A program made the translations under genes and the position numbers. From Streptomyces sp. SCSIO 30461 (GTDB lineage: Bacteria > Actinomycetota > Actinomycetes > Streptomycetales > Streptomycetaceae), in assembly GCF_037023745.1 (NCBI RefSeq), contig NZ_CP146101.1, forward strand, positions 3,774,001 through 3,838,000: a stretch of 64,000 nt of DNA, written 5' to 3'. Below the pieces are notes generated by a model. It saw only the letters and a program-made list of their open reading frames with translations, ran no database searches and was not told where the DNA came from. Shown one piece after another: positions 18,031 through 27,329 of this stretch (position 1 is the first letter of the stretch; every line of letters starts with the position of its first letter).

Positions 18031-18993
18031 ATGGTGTTCAAGAAGCTGCTCGGCTCGCTCGGTGTGGGCGGGCCCGCGGTGGACACGGTCCTCGACCCTG
18101 GTGCCGTCCTGCCCGGCGGCACGCTGTCGGGCCACGTCCACCTCAAGGGCGGGAACGCCGACTTCGACATCGACCACATCACCCTCGAACTCGTCGCCCA
18201 CATCGAAGCCGAGCGCGACCACGGGGAGAGCGAAGGTACGTTCGCCTTCGGGCGCCTCCCCGTCGCGGCCGGCTTCCGCCTCGGGGAGGGCGAGCATCAC
18301 AGCGTGCCGTTCGCGATCATCGTGCCGTGGGAGATGCCGATCACGGAGCTGTACGGGCAGCCGCTGGGCATCATGCTCGGTGTACGCACCGAACTGTCCG
18401 TGGCCGGCGCCAAGGACAAGGGCGACCTGGATCTGCTGGCGGTACGCCCGCTGCCGGTGCAGGAAGCGATCCTGGAAGCTCTCGGACAGCTCGGCTTCGG
18501 CTTCAAGTCCGCAGACCTGGAGTACGGGCACATCCACGGCACCGGCCAGCAGCTGCCCTTCTACCAGGAGATCGAACTCGCCCCGGCCCCCCAGTACGCG
18601 CACGCCATGCACGAGCTGGAGATCACCTTCCTCGCGACCCCCGGCGGCATGGAGATCGTTCTCGAGGCCGACAAGCCCGGAGGGTTCTTCTCCTCCGGGC
18701 ATGATGTCGTCAACCGGCACGTCGTCAGCCACGACGGCGTCGCTCACCGTGACTGGACCACACCCGCACAGCCAGCCGGGCAGCGGCATCACCCGCCGGA
18801 TGACCTGCCACTCCTCGTCCGTCAGGTCCGTGGCGTAGAAGCGGGCCCGCAGCGGACGGTCCCCGGCGTTTCCGTACAGGTGGGCGAGACAGTCGCACGG
18901 TGCCGTGAACCGGAGGTCGGGCAGCGGACGATCAGGAACACAGACGGTAGCGTGAGACACAACGAGGCTCTGTTTCTTGCGGGTTCGGCGTAG
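18031..18993 (+). pseudogene. Spo0M-like sporulation-control protein, 3' end replaced by an IS fragment
   Basis: From ATG 18031, preceded by GAAGGAG, the protein reads MVFKKLLGSLGVGGPAVDTV, then an arrestin-like beta-sandwich (GGTLSGHVHLKGG, DIDHITLELVAHIE, HSVPFAIIVPWEMPITELYG) and ends normally up to SHDGVAHRDWT (about residue 242). This is the actinobacterial Spo0M family. From about 18757 the DNA is the reverse complement of an IS5-family transposase 5' end, so the frame runs into unrelated sequence to 18993. Only about the last dozen or so native residues are lost, so partial function is possible. Confidence 0.8.
18757..18960 (-). pseudogene. IS5-family transposase N-terminal fragment inside spo0M-like gene
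   Basis: Read leftward from the ATG at 18960: MSHATVCVPDRPLPDLRFTA, then RARFYATDLTDEEWQVIRRV and MPLPGWL. The DLTDEEW motif is the standard start of IS5-type transposase DUF4096 domains. The rest of the element is gone; the fragment joins the Spo0M frame at 18757. Confidence 0.7.
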
Positions 18994-19106
18994 ACAACCG
19001 ACACGCTAGGAACGGGGCCTCGTCCTCGTATCCCCTCCCGTCACCAGATCACACGATCAAGCTCGTCGTACGGACCGCCATCGAACACACGAGGATTGAA
19101 AAACAG

Positions 19107-19465
19107 CTAGTCAGGGCACGTTCAGCACGGCGCCGCACTTGATGATGGCGCCACATCACCCGCGCGCACGCGACCACCACCGCCACCAGAACGGGGATAG
19201 CGGCCTTCCCCGCGATCTCGTCGTACGGGACGGCCTCACGCACCTCCGGATCCGACCACCCGTCCGGAAGCGGATTGCCAGGCAGCTGCGCGGTGCCGAC
19301 CACCATCAACAGCCCCAGGCACAGCGTGCTGCACACCGCCAGCACCCCCGCTACGACCGACAAGAGCAGAGTCGCCGCCCTGGGGTGCAGATGCTGCTCA
19401 GCCAGCCGGGCAACCGGCCACGCCGTCAGCGGCAGCACCAGAGGCAGGAAGACGAAGACCCCCAT
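19107..19465 (-). pseudogene. M56-family (BlaR1-like) membrane peptidase, N-terminal fragment
   Basis: From ATG 19465: MGVFVFLPLVLPLTAWPVAR, then two more hydrophobic segments (LLLSVVAGVLAVCSTLCLGL, AAIPVLVAVVVACARVMW) and RHHQVRRRAERAL. This matches the membrane anchor of actinobacterial M56 peptidases that pair with BlaI regulators. The zinc HExxH domain is missing: similarity ends near 19110 and an unrelated tail runs to 19049. It follows the BlaI gene by eight bases, as is usual for this pair. Confidence 0.7.
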
Positions 19466-19473
19466 GACCGCCC

Positions 19474-19902
19474 CTACTCCTCCGCTTCCCGGGCCCGCTC
19501 CAGCAGCTCCCGAAGCACCTGCTCGTCCTGCGGCGGCAGGCCGGTGACGAACCTGGCCAACACCGTCTCCCGATCGCTCTCCCCGTCCAGCACCCGCCGC
19601 ATCCGCAGGGCCGCCAAGCCCGCCCCGTCGGCCTTCGGCGTCCATACGAACGATCGGCCCGCCTTCTCCCGCGACACCGCTCCCTTGGCCAGCAATCGGG
19701 TGAGGATGGTGATCACCGTGGTATAGGCCAAGCCATGCCCAAGCCGTTCCTGCACCCATGCCGTACTCACCGGCTCCGCCGCCGTTCGCAGTGCGGCCAG
19801 CACTTCGCCCTCCAGCTCACCCTGGCCGCGTCGCCGCGAGGGCTCCTGTTCCCTCACCCCGTCTCCCTCCAGCACGCCCCGTGCATCGACAGGGCTGTTC
19901 AT
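19474..19902 (-). CDS. BlaI/MecI/CopY-family repressor
   Basis: A 142-residue protein with the penicillinase-repressor winged helix: RGQGELEGEVLAALRTAAEP, VSTAWVQERLGHGLAYTTVI, TILTRLLAKGAVSREKAGRS. The C-terminal dimerisation helices include ETVLARFVTGLPPQDEQVLR. The start is taken at ATG 19902. Its partner M56 peptidase is truncated, so if proteolysis of this repressor is needed for induction, its regulon may now be locked in repression. Confidence 0.85.
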   Translation of the reverse strand: MNSPVDARGVLEGDGVREQEPSRRRGQGELEGEVLAALRTAAEPVSTAWVQERLGHGLAYTTVITILTRLLAKGAVSREKAGRSFVWTPKADGAGLAALRMRRVLDGESDRETVLARFVTGLPPQDEQVLRELLERAREAEE

Positions 19903-19977
19903 CGTAGTCGGCCATCCGCAGACACCAGCCGTCGACTCAACCAATGACATCAGCCTGGAAGACGGGCCTGCCGCACG

Positions 19978-20308
19978 ATCGGTGACGTCTCAGGACAGCA
20001 GGCCGCCAACCGCCCGCACGCAAGGATCCATGCGCTCGTCGAACAGGTCATGGCCGACTCTGCTGCGCAATTCGTGGCGGGGGTGGGGCCGGGTCGGTCT
20101 GGACCGACAGCCCTCTCCGGCGCACCCGCTCCAGCCGACTCGAACGCCTCGCTTACCAGCTCACCGCGTGACCCGCCACGAATTGCGCAGCAGAGTCATG
20201 GCCACCCTCAAAACCTGGCGGCTCCTGCACAAGCTGCGATGCTCCACCACCCGCATCACGAGCCTCGTCCAGGCCGTCCTCGCCCTGCAACTGACCTGCT
20301 CAAGCTGA
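19978..20308 (+). pseudogene. DDE transposase (DDE_Tnp_4 type) C-terminal remnant, split by a small element
   Basis: If the element at 20056-20197 and one copy of ATGGCC are removed, a continuous frame appears: SGQQAANRPHARIHALVEQ, VMATLKTWRLLHKLRCSTTR, ITSLVQAVLALQLTCSS and TGA. This is the familiar end of Streptomyces IS5-type DDE_Tnp_4 transposases (ATLKTWRLL / TRITSLVQAVL). The 5' two thirds are absent. Confidence 0.75.
20056..20197. mobile_element. 142-bp MITE-like element with perfect 26-bp terminal inverted repeats
   Basis: The left end (20056-20081) begins GACTCTGCTGCGCAATTC; the right end (20172-20197) is its exact reverse complement over 26 bp. ATGGCC directly flanks both sides (20050-20055 and 20198-20203), a 6-bp target duplication. 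The 90-bp interior has no gene. Insertion split a dead transposase frame, and excising the unit restores it. Confidence 0.85.
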
Positions 20309-20414
20309 GGTTGGAAACAGCCCACTCCCCAGAATCGGGTGATCTGTCCCTTCAGTTGGAGATCAGCGGCTTCGCTGTAGTTCCACGATCACTGCGTGCG
20401 GGTAACTACCGTTC

Positions 20415-21915
20415 ATGAAGGCGGAGTTACTGGACATCTTGCCGGAGGTCACGGACCGGGAGCGGGCCGAGGGGTTCTCCGATCAGTTGGAGAACCTGCT
20501 GGTGGAGGTCGGCGGGATCTTCCCGCGGGCTGATCTGCGGTTGCGGGCCGCGCGGTGCATCCGGGGCCTGCTCTCCCCGGTGTCACGCAAGAACGGCTGA
20601 CAGCTGGCCGAGTACGGCGGAGACGCCGAGCCGTGGGGGCAGCGGCATCTGCTGGACCGCTCGCGCTGGGACGTTGATGAGCTGCGGGTTTTCACCCGCC
20701 GTTACGTCATCGACGGCCTGGACGACGGCGGGAGGGGCGCCGGGCCCGGCGGAGCGGGAGTGCTGGTGGTCGACGAGACCGGCTTCGCCAAGAAGGGCCG
20801 GGCCTCGGTCGGGGTGGCCAGGCAGTACTCCGGCACGCTCGGCGGGGCCTTCCCGTGCCAGATCGGAGTGATGGCCGCCTGGGCCACCGGCCGCGGGCAA
20901 GCGCTGGTCGACCGGGAGATCTACCTGCACAGGGAATGGGCCGGGGACCGGGCCCGCTGCGCGCCGCGCATGTCCCCGACAGCGTCGGTTTCGCCACCAA
21001 GCCCCGTCTGGCCGAGCGGATGATCGCCCGCATCGTTCCCGACCTTCCCGAGGGCCGGGTGTGGGTGGCCGCTGACGAGGTCTACGGACGCGACGGCTCC
21101 TCCCGCGCCTTCCTGGAGGAGAACCATCTGCCCTACGCGGTGAATGCGCAGGCCAACCACACGGTACTGCCCCGTCCCGGCTGGCGGCACGCCGCGATGC
21201 AGGTGGAGCGGCATACCGCCGAGGACGACTGGGTCACCCTGCCGGCCGGCCCCTCCCGGCTCGACTCCCGCGTCTGGCAGTGGTGGGTACGCCGTATCCC
21301 CGACCCCGACCCCGACCCCGAGACCGCCCCCGAGACCGGCGACGGGGCGTGGGTGCGGTGGTTCATCGCCCGACGGCGACCGGAGACACCCACTCGGCGT
21401 GACTACTACGTGGCCTGGGGCCCGCCCGAGACCACCGTGGAAGAGCTGGTCCGTGTGCCCGGGGCCCGCTGGCGGGTGGAGGAAGCGATCAAGCTCGCGA
21501 AGTCGGCCGCCGGGATGGCCGACTACGAGGTGCGCTCCTTCCACGGCTGGTACCGGCACATCACCCTGGCCCAGCTCGCGGCGGCCTTCCTGGCCGTCCA
21601 AGCCGCGGCCGCCCTGCGCGACGACGCGGAGCCCGCACCCGGCCCCGAACGCATCGCGGAGATCCTGCACACCAACCTGGACGCGCCCGCGCACCACACA
21701 GGGGGAACCTCGCCGAACCCACCAGCCCTACCGGCACCGTCCCCATCGCGTTCACGGCCTATGAAATCGCCCGGCTGCTGTCGGTGACAGCACCCCAGCC
21801 CGCCCCGGCCGAGCGGATCCGCCACGGCCTGCACTGGTCATGGTGGCGACGCTGTCACCAGACCGTCGCCCGCGCCTGTCACCGGCGACGCAACCGCGCC
21901 CGCGAAGCCGGACAC
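20415..21915 (+). pseudogene. IS701-family transposase, inactivated
   Basis: The order of conserved blocks is intact: ELLDILPEVTDRERAEGFSD; DRSRWDVDELRVFTRRYVID; GVLVVDETGFAKKGRASVGV (first catalytic Asp); ARQYSGTLGGAFPCQIGVMA; GFATKPRLAERMIARIVPDL; ADEVYGRDGSSRAFLEENHL; ARWRVEEAIKLAKSAAGMAD; and the tail LHWSWWRRCHQTVARACHRR. It has an in-frame TGA at 20598-20600 where the family has Trp, a frameshift near 20965 and another near 21740. It has cut the 5' part from the TPR gene that follows. Confidence 0.85.
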
Positions 21916-22162
21916 CCCACGGTTTCAGACGCTGCGGCGTGGGCTTGAGGAGTTCCCCGGCGACCCGGCGCTGCAAGCCTTCCTGGCCATGGCGCTGTAC
22001 AACCAGGGTGAGGGCCGGGAAGCGGTGCGGCTGCTGCTGAAGACGCTGACCGCCACCAGCGGCGACCGCCGGGTGCAGGACTATCGGCGGGCGATCGAGT
22101 ACTACGCCGACGATCTGGACGGCGTGCAGCAGACGAACGAGGAGCCGCAGGCGAAGAGTTGA
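21916..22162 (+). pseudogene. Tetratricopeptide repeat protein, C-terminal fragment
   Basis: The frame reads RRGLEEFPGDPALQAFLAMA, LYNQGEGREAVRLLLKTLTA, RRAIEYYADDLDG and ends EEPQAKS. It is one TPR_5-type repeat plus a tail, as in small Streptomyces TPR proteins. The 5' part has been replaced by the IS701 remnant, and the stop abuts the truncated IS5 copy at 22164. Confidence 0.7.
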
Positions 22163-22163
22163 G

Positions 22164-23107
22164 TCATCGGCGGAGCCGTGGGCGGCGGTCCCAGCGGTGC
22201 GTGGTCCAGGCTCGTCGGATGAGGCTGCGGACGGTGATGACGGTGTCGGCGAGGTCGAAGAAGGCGTTGATCACGATGGTGCGGCGTTCGTAGCAGCGGG
22301 CCAGGCGGTGGAAGGCGTTCTGCCAGGCATGGGTGCGCTCGACGTGCCAGCGTCGGCTGGCCTGGATCGGTGCCTTCTCGCCCTTGTGGGCGATCTGTCC
22401 GTGCAGTCCTCGCCGGTCCAGTTCGGTGCGGGTAGCGGCGGAGTCGTAACCGGCGTCGAGGTGCACGGTGATGTCGTTCGGCAGGGGCCCGAGCCCGTCC
22501 AGCAGGTCGAGAGTTGGGCCAGGAGCGGGGAGTCGTGGCGGTTGGCGCCGGTCAGGACGCGGCCGAGCGGGATGCCGTAGCCGTCGGTCATCCCGGAGCG
22601 TTTCATGCCCTGCTTGCCCCGGTCGACAGGCGAGCGCCCGGCTGCCTCACCGCCGCCCGGGGCCTTGGTGATGGCGCCGTCCACCGCGATCTGGTCGAGG
22701 ATCAGACCGACGATGCGGTCGTAGGCTTCCAGCGCGATCTGCTTCAGTCTGGTGAACAGGCCCAGTCGTATCCATTCGTCGCGGCGGCTTCGGACCGTGG
22801 TGGCCGAACAGGTCGAGTCCGCGATCGCCTCGTAGGAGCAGCCGAAGCGCAGGACCTGCAGCAGCTTGTCGAACACGATCCGGTCGGCGACACGGCGTCG
22901 ATGGCAGCCCAGCGGATGGGCTGGGTCGAACTCCGACCGCAGCGGTAGCAGAGCGGCGAATTGGTCCCATAGCGGTTCGGTCAGCCATGATGGCAGCGCA
23001 GGCACAGGTCTCCTCGATGATCACAGAGCGTCGCAACTCCATGATCGCCCGGAACCTGTGCCTGTCCTGCTGCCGGGCCCTACTCGCCGCCTATCCGCGC
23101 GAGCTCT
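22164..23107 (-). mobile_element. IS5-family element, second copy, frameshifted and lacking its right end
   Basis: The transposase runs leftward from GTG 23005 (MPALPSWLTEPLWDQFAALL) to the TGA at 22164. A frameshift at about 22515, just before the second catalytic Asp block (VTTPPLPAPN versus MHLDAGYDSAATRTELDRRG), inactivates it. The left terminal repeat AGAGCTCGCGCGGATAGG is present at 23090-23107 with TA beyond it. The other end lacks the terminal repeat. It is closely related to the copy at 15038-16008. Confidence 0.85.
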
Positions 23108-23184
23108 TAGCCCCTGACAGACCCTCCGAGCAAACGAGCGGCGACTTGGAGACCGACGTGGTCAGTCTGCGGCCCCGTCTGGCT

Positions 23185-23216
23185 CGTCCCTCACCGCGCA
23201 GGGCTGGTGAGGGACG
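23185..23216 (-). terminator. Hairpin CGTCCCTCACC / GGTGAGGGACG
   Basis: Perfect 11-bp arms and a 10-base loop, downstream of the leftward MFS gene and of the small frame that overlaps its end. It is probably a terminator for that unit, although it lacks a T-run, as is common in high-GC actinomycetes. Confidence 0.5.
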
Positions 23217-23280
23217 ACGCAGCTGGTGGTCGGAGTGCCGAGGCTCCGATTCGTGCCAGGATGCCGACCGGCCCGGCCTT

Positions 23281-23457
23281 TCAGGTGGACTGACCGAAGC
23301 CGGTCGCGGCCGGGGCCGACTCGCGCATCGGGGTGAAGTCCACGTCCAGCTTCGGGTCGTACGCCTCCGACTGGACGCGGCTGTGGTCGCGTCGCGGAAG
23401 CTGAGCCAGAACCCAGAACTCGTGAACGGAGAGGTGCTGGTCATGCGGGGGAATCAT
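23281..23457 (-). CDS. Small hypothetical protein overlapping the MFS stop
   Basis: A 58-codon frame starting at ATG 23457, overlapping the end of the MFS gene in another frame. It begins MIPPHDQHLSVHEFWVLAQL and ends PAATGFGQST. Codon composition is compatible with coding. No family is recognised. It could be translationally coupled to the exporter or be chance. Confidence 0.35.
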   Translation of the reverse strand: MIPPHDQHLSVHEFWVLAQLPRRDHSRVQSEAYDPKLDVDFTPMRESAPAATGFGQST

Positions 23458-25066
23458 CGGGCTTCTGGCGAGCTGGGGAACCACCCGCAAGGGTCCAGAA
23501 CAGCACTGCGGTGACGGTGCAGAATGCCGCGCCGGTGGCGACGCTCAACTGACTGGCTCGGATGAAGTCCTCTTTGGCCGCCGTCACGATGGCCTCGCGC
23601 TGGCCGGGAGTGGGTGCGGGCAGCGGCCTGCCTGGTCCGACCTCGGCGACGTACGCGTATGGGTCGGCCTCCTTGATGATGCGGTCGGTGACCGCCTGGC
23701 GAGCCTGTGTCTCTGGGACCGCCTCGCGCAGTGCGGCGTCAAGGGTGCCTCCCAGCCAGACGGCCAGGATGGTGCCGAGGACCGCGAAGCCGAACGTTGA
23801 ACCGATGGCCCGCTGGGCACTGAAGATACCGGAGGCCATTCCGGCCCTGTCCGGCGGGACCGACCCCACGGCCAGAGAGGTGATCGGGATGACGAGCAGA
23901 GCGGTGCCTGCGCCTGTGACGAACAAACCGGCTGCGACCAGGTACACCGAGACCGGCATGCTCACTGCGATGATGGTCAGCCCCGCGACCAGCAGGGGTT
24001 GACCGATTCTGGCGATCGGCAGAGCCTCGAACCGTGCGACCAGTCGGCCCGCAACCGGCGACAACACCATGAGGGTGAAAGCGAACGGAAGAATCAGCAG
24101 CCCGGCCAGTTCAGGCGAATAGTCCTCGACATTCTGGACGTACTGTGTGACGACCAGCAGCATGCCGTACACGCCGAAGAACGCGGAGAAGGCTGTGACG
24201 ATGGCCACGGTGTAGGTGCGGTTTCCGAACAGCCTCACGTCCATCATGGGGTTCGGCAACCCGTACTCGTACCGGCCGAAGACTGCAAACCCGACCACAC
24301 CGACGGTCAGCAACGTCAGGACGAGAGGCGACGTCCAGCCGACGTCCTGACCCTGGATGAAAGCGTATGCCAGTGCACCGACGGACACGGCGAACAGTAC
24401 CTGCCCGCCCCAGTCGAAGCCACGGGTGCGCTCCGCGCGGGACTCGCCGACGTATCCGAAGGTCAGGGCGAGTGCCAGCACGCCGACAGGGACATTGACC
24501 AGGAAGACAGCCCGCCAGCTGATGGCTTCGGTGAGGACGCCACCGAGCGTGGGCCCCAGGGGCGAGGCAATGGTGGCCACGCCGGTCCACAGCCCAATGG
24601 CCTTTGCCCGGTCGCCTTTGTCGGGGAAGGCGGAGCTCACCAGGGCGAGCGAGCTCACGGTCACCGCCGCTGCGGCTACACCCTGAGCAGCTCGGGCGGC
24701 CGCCATGACTCCGAGGCCTGGAGCCAGGCCGGCGACCACGGAGCAGGCGGTGAACACGGAGATCCCCACGACGTAGACGAGACGGCGCCCGAAGCGGTCG
24801 GCGAAGGTGGCGGCGGCCATGACGAACACGGACATGCCGATGGAGTACGCCGTGACCACCCACTGCAGACCGGACTCGCCCACGCCAAAGTCCCGCTGGA
24901 TGTCGGGCAGGGCCACGTTCGCGATCAGCACGTCGAGGGCCACCAGGAAGACGCCCAGCCCCGTCGCGACGATCGTCAGGATCTGGCGCGGTTGCAACTG
25001 TTGTGCGGGGACAGCCGGCCCCCCTTCGTGACCGCCTTGACGCCACGGACGACGCGGACTGGGCAC
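23441..25066 (-). CDS. MFS drug exporter, DHA2 (14-TMS) type
   Basis: A 541-residue proton-driven exporter of the EmrB/QacA type. TM1 has the motif LGVFLVALDVLIANVALPDI, motif A is ADRFGRRLVYV, motif C is GPTLGGVLTEAISWRAVFLV, and there are about 14 hydrophobic segments. The GTG at 25066 is used, preceded by GGGAG five bases upstream; about 25 hydrophilic residues precede TM1. A short dyad-rich promoter region lies upstream, but no regulator gene is adjacent. The substrate is unknown; family members export hydrophobic drugs and dyes. Confidence 0.9.
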   Translation of the reverse strand: MPSPRRPWRQGGHEGGPAVPAQQLQPRQILTIVATGLGVFLVALDVLIANVALPDIQRDFGVGESGLQWVVTAYSIGMSVFVMAAATFADRFGRRLVYVVGISVFTACSVVAGLAPGLGVMAAARAAQGVAAAAVTVSSLALVSSAFPDKGDRAKAIGLWTGVATIASPLGPTLGGVLTEAISWRAVFLVNVPVGVLALALTFGYVGESRAERTRGFDWGGQVLFAVSVGALAYAFIQGQDVGWTSPLVLTLLTVGVVGFAVFGRYEYGLPNPMMDVRLFGNRTYTVAIVTAFSAFFGVYGMLLVVTQYVQNVEDYSPELAGLLILPFAFTLMVLSPVAGRLVARFEALPIARIGQPLLVAGLTIIAVSMPVSVYLVAAGLFVTGAGTALLVIPITSLAVGSVPPDRAGMASGIFSAQRAIGSTFGFAVLGTILAVWLGGTLDAALREAVPETQARQAVTDRIIKEADPYAYVAEVGPGRPLPAPTPGQREAIVTAAKEDFIRASQLSVATGAAFCTVTAVLFWTLAGGSPARQKPDDSPA

Positions 25067-25196
25067 GGGTCTCCCTCTGTCTGCCCCGCAAGGGGCGCCG
25101 ACCGGTAACCTGCCTTGAGCCTGGCGGACATGGACTCACGGAGGGCTCGAGCAAGTCCGAAGGGCAGAGGAAGGTTCGGGCAAGTCCCGGAAGGAC

Positions 25197-25225
25197 ACTT
25201 GCAAGTCTGATGTTGTATCAGTCAA
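25197..25225 (-). promoter_or_regulatory. Operator-like dyads and -35 box upstream of the MFS exporter
   Basis: Two adjacent palindromes, ACTTGCAAGT (25197-25206) and CTGAT-GTTGT-ATCAG (25207-25221), next to a leftward TTGACT (25220-25225) that could be a -35 element. The location suggests a repressor binding site for the exporter promoter. The repressor is not in the window. Confidence 0.4.
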
Positions 25226-25377
25226 CCGGTGGGAAGCCCTCCCGCCGCGCCGCTGAAGCCTTCCTCCCGCAGGAGATCGCCAGCGGTGTCCGCGCTGACC
25301 TGGTGCCCGGTCCGGGTCGGTTCTCCGGCGAGTGAACGGGGCGGCCTCACCGTCCGTCGGCACAGAGCGCCTACTGA

Positions 25378-25735
25378 TCAGAAACTCATGGGGTTTTCGT
25401 CGAGAATGCAGCGGATGTGCGGGCCACCGAAGTAGCAGCGGACGATGTGTGGCTGACGCTGGCGTCTGCGGAAGAAGCGGCGGGTTTCGGCGGCAAGTTC
25501 GACTTGCTCTCGGGCTCGGTGCTGCCTGGGCAGGCTGTATTCAAGGTCGGCGTTGATCAGCTCGTCGAAGTTGAGCTCGGGTGAGTACGGCAGCAGGAAT
25601 TGCAGCTCGACGTCGTCGGGATGGTCGGCCAGCCAGCCGCAGACCTTCCTTGAGCGGTGGGCGGAGTGCCCGTCGACCACGAGGTGGACCTTGCGGTCGA
25701 AGTGGCTGGCGAGGCGGTCCAGGAGTAAGCATTCA
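25378..25735 (-). pseudogene. IS630-family transposase C-terminal fragment
   Basis: Reading leftward: VDGHSAHRSRKVCGWLADHP, LQFLLPYSPELNFDELINAD, then LAAETRRFFRRRQRQPHIVR. The PYSPELN motif with the catalytic Glu identifies IS630-type DDE transposases. The 5' portion is missing from about 25735, where the IS66 element begins. Confidence 0.8.
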
Positions 25736-25783
25736 GGAGGAATGCGGTTGGCCGGTACAGTAACGGTATGTGAGACGTGCTGG

Positions 25784-27256
25784 TCAGGCGGCTTGCTCGA
25801 TCGGGGGCATCCAGAGGTTTCCGGTGAAGGCGCGGTGGATGGCCTTGAAGGCGCTCAGCCCGTGTTTGCGGGCGGAGTCGAGGTAGGAGCGCACAGCGAG
25901 CCAGGCCCTCGCACCGGTCTCGGACTGGTGACAGCCGGAGATCTTCAGCTGGGTCTTGACCGGTCGCAGCGCCCGCTCGCCGCAGTTGTTGGTGAAGGGC
26001 ACATGCCGGGGGTCGTCTGCGAAGTGCAGGACTGAGTGGGCCTGGTCCCGCAGCCGTTCGAGCAGGTTGCGGCCCGGGGACTGTTTGCGGCCCGGCGCTC
26101 GGGGGTGCTCGGAGAGTCCGACGGTGATGCCCTGGTGGAAGGCGTCCAGGTGCAGCAGCGGGGCCTCGGGGGTGATCTCCCCGATCTCACCGGTACGTAC
26201 ACGCGTCGCCTGGGTGTTCAGCCCGGCCAGGGCCCACCGGATCTGCTGGTGCCGTTTCTGGTGGGGAAAGTCCTCTTCGGCGGCGGTCAGTTCACGGATC
26301 GGATGGGCGCCGCACAACTGGTGGGTGCGGTGCGGGTAGCCCGCATACAGGGACAGCGAGTCGTGGACCAGGACGCCGCGGTAGTTGGGCAGCACCCCGC
26401 CCGCGTCGGCGCCGGCGCGTGAACGCGGGGCGAGGTGGAGCAGGGTGAGGAAGTCGGTGCAGGCCACGTGCAGCCGGCGCCGCAACGAGCCGATGCGGGT
26501 GGTGGTCTCGTCCGCGTGCAGGATGTGCCCCATCACCAGCAAGGCCCTGATCAGGTTCACGGAGTCCGCGACCAGGTCGGCGGCCTCGGGAAGAAGACAG
26601 GCCACCCAGCCGGTGGAGACCTCCGCCCCGGTCACGTCCTTGATCAGCTGCGCGGTCCGCTCGACGGGAATGTGCTGGAAAACCAGCAGGTAGACGGCGA
26701 GCGCGCGCAGGTTCGGACCGTAGGAGGACGGGGACCCGGCGATATGCCCGGGCATCGGCTGGGCGGTGACCGTGCCGCAGGCACACCGGCAGCGGTGGGC
26801 CCGGTGCTCGGTGATCTTTACCGTGGACAGGGGGATGTCCCGGACCTGGCGCCGCTCGAAGCTGACGCTGTCGCTCTGGTCCAGTGTGCTTCCGCAGCCG
26901 CTGCAGGCCGCCGGGACATGGTCCTCGGTGGCGTCGGGCTTGTCGGTCATGGCCAGGCCCGACCCGTCGGCGCCGGGCTGACGGCCTCGCTTGCGTCCAC
27001 TCCTGGGCTGCGGCTTCTTCTCCGGCCGCCCGAAGGTGTCCGAGGAGGGCGGCATCGAGGAGTTGCCCGAGTTCCGGCCAAGACGCCGCTCCAGCTCCGC
27101 CACCCGAGCGGTCAACCGCTCGTTGGCCACCGCGAGTTCGGCCGCCTGCACCTCTGCCGCTTCAACCCGCGCCTCTGCGGCCGCCACCTGCCGCTGGAGC
27201 AATCCGATCAGCACGAGGAGATCCTCACACGACGCAGACTCCAGAGCAGACGACAT
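25784..27256 (-). CDS. IS66-family transposase
   Basis: A 490-residue TnpC-type protein. Residues 1-60 form a coiled coil (RQVAAAEARVEAAEVQAAEL, RVAELERRLGRNSGNSSMPP). A zinc-ribbon follows (CSGCGS...CRCACGTV), then the DDE domain with HADETTTRIGSLRRRLHVAC and the late NNCGERALRPVKTQLKISGC. It is complete, with start at ATG 27256. IS66 accessory genes tnpA/tnpB are not present. It appears to have inserted in, or recombined with, the group II intron remnant and the IS630 fragment. Confidence 0.9.
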   Translation of the reverse strand: MSSALESASCEDLLVLIGLLQRQVAAAEARVEAAEVQAAELAVANERLTARVAELERRLGRNSGNSSMPPSSDTFGRPEKKPQPRSGRKRGRQPGADGSGLAMTDKPDATEDHVPAACSGCGSTLDQSDSVSFERRQVRDIPLSTVKITEHRAHRCRCACGTVTAQPMPGHIAGSPSSYGPNLRALAVYLLVFQHIPVERTAQLIKDVTGAEVSTGWVACLLPEAADLVADSVNLIRALLVMGHILHADETTTRIGSLRRRLHVACTDFLTLLHLAPRSRAGADAGGVLPNYRGVLVHDSLSLYAGYPHRTHQLCGAHPIRELTAAEEDFPHQKRHQQIRWALAGLNTQATRVRTGEIGEITPEAPLLHLDAFHQGITVGLSEHPRAPGRKQSPGRNLLERLRDQAHSVLHFADDPRHVPFTNNCGERALRPVKTQLKISGCHQSETGARAWLAVRSYLDSARKHGLSAFKAIHRAFTGNLWMPPIEQAA

Positions 27257-27329
27257 GACCCCGGATCCTGCCGCACCCGCCCCGCACCTGTCACATCATC
27301 AGGAGACGGACGCACGAACAACCTTCTGA

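Noticed and set aside
21301..21330. Short Asp-Pro repeat (CCCGAC units)
   Set aside because: A low-complexity loop inside the IS701 transposase frame, not a CRISPR or a separate repeat.
23999..25108. 369-codon plus-strand frame over the MFS gene
   Set aside because: Antisense to a clear DHA2 exporter; rich in His, Asp and Gln without motifs.
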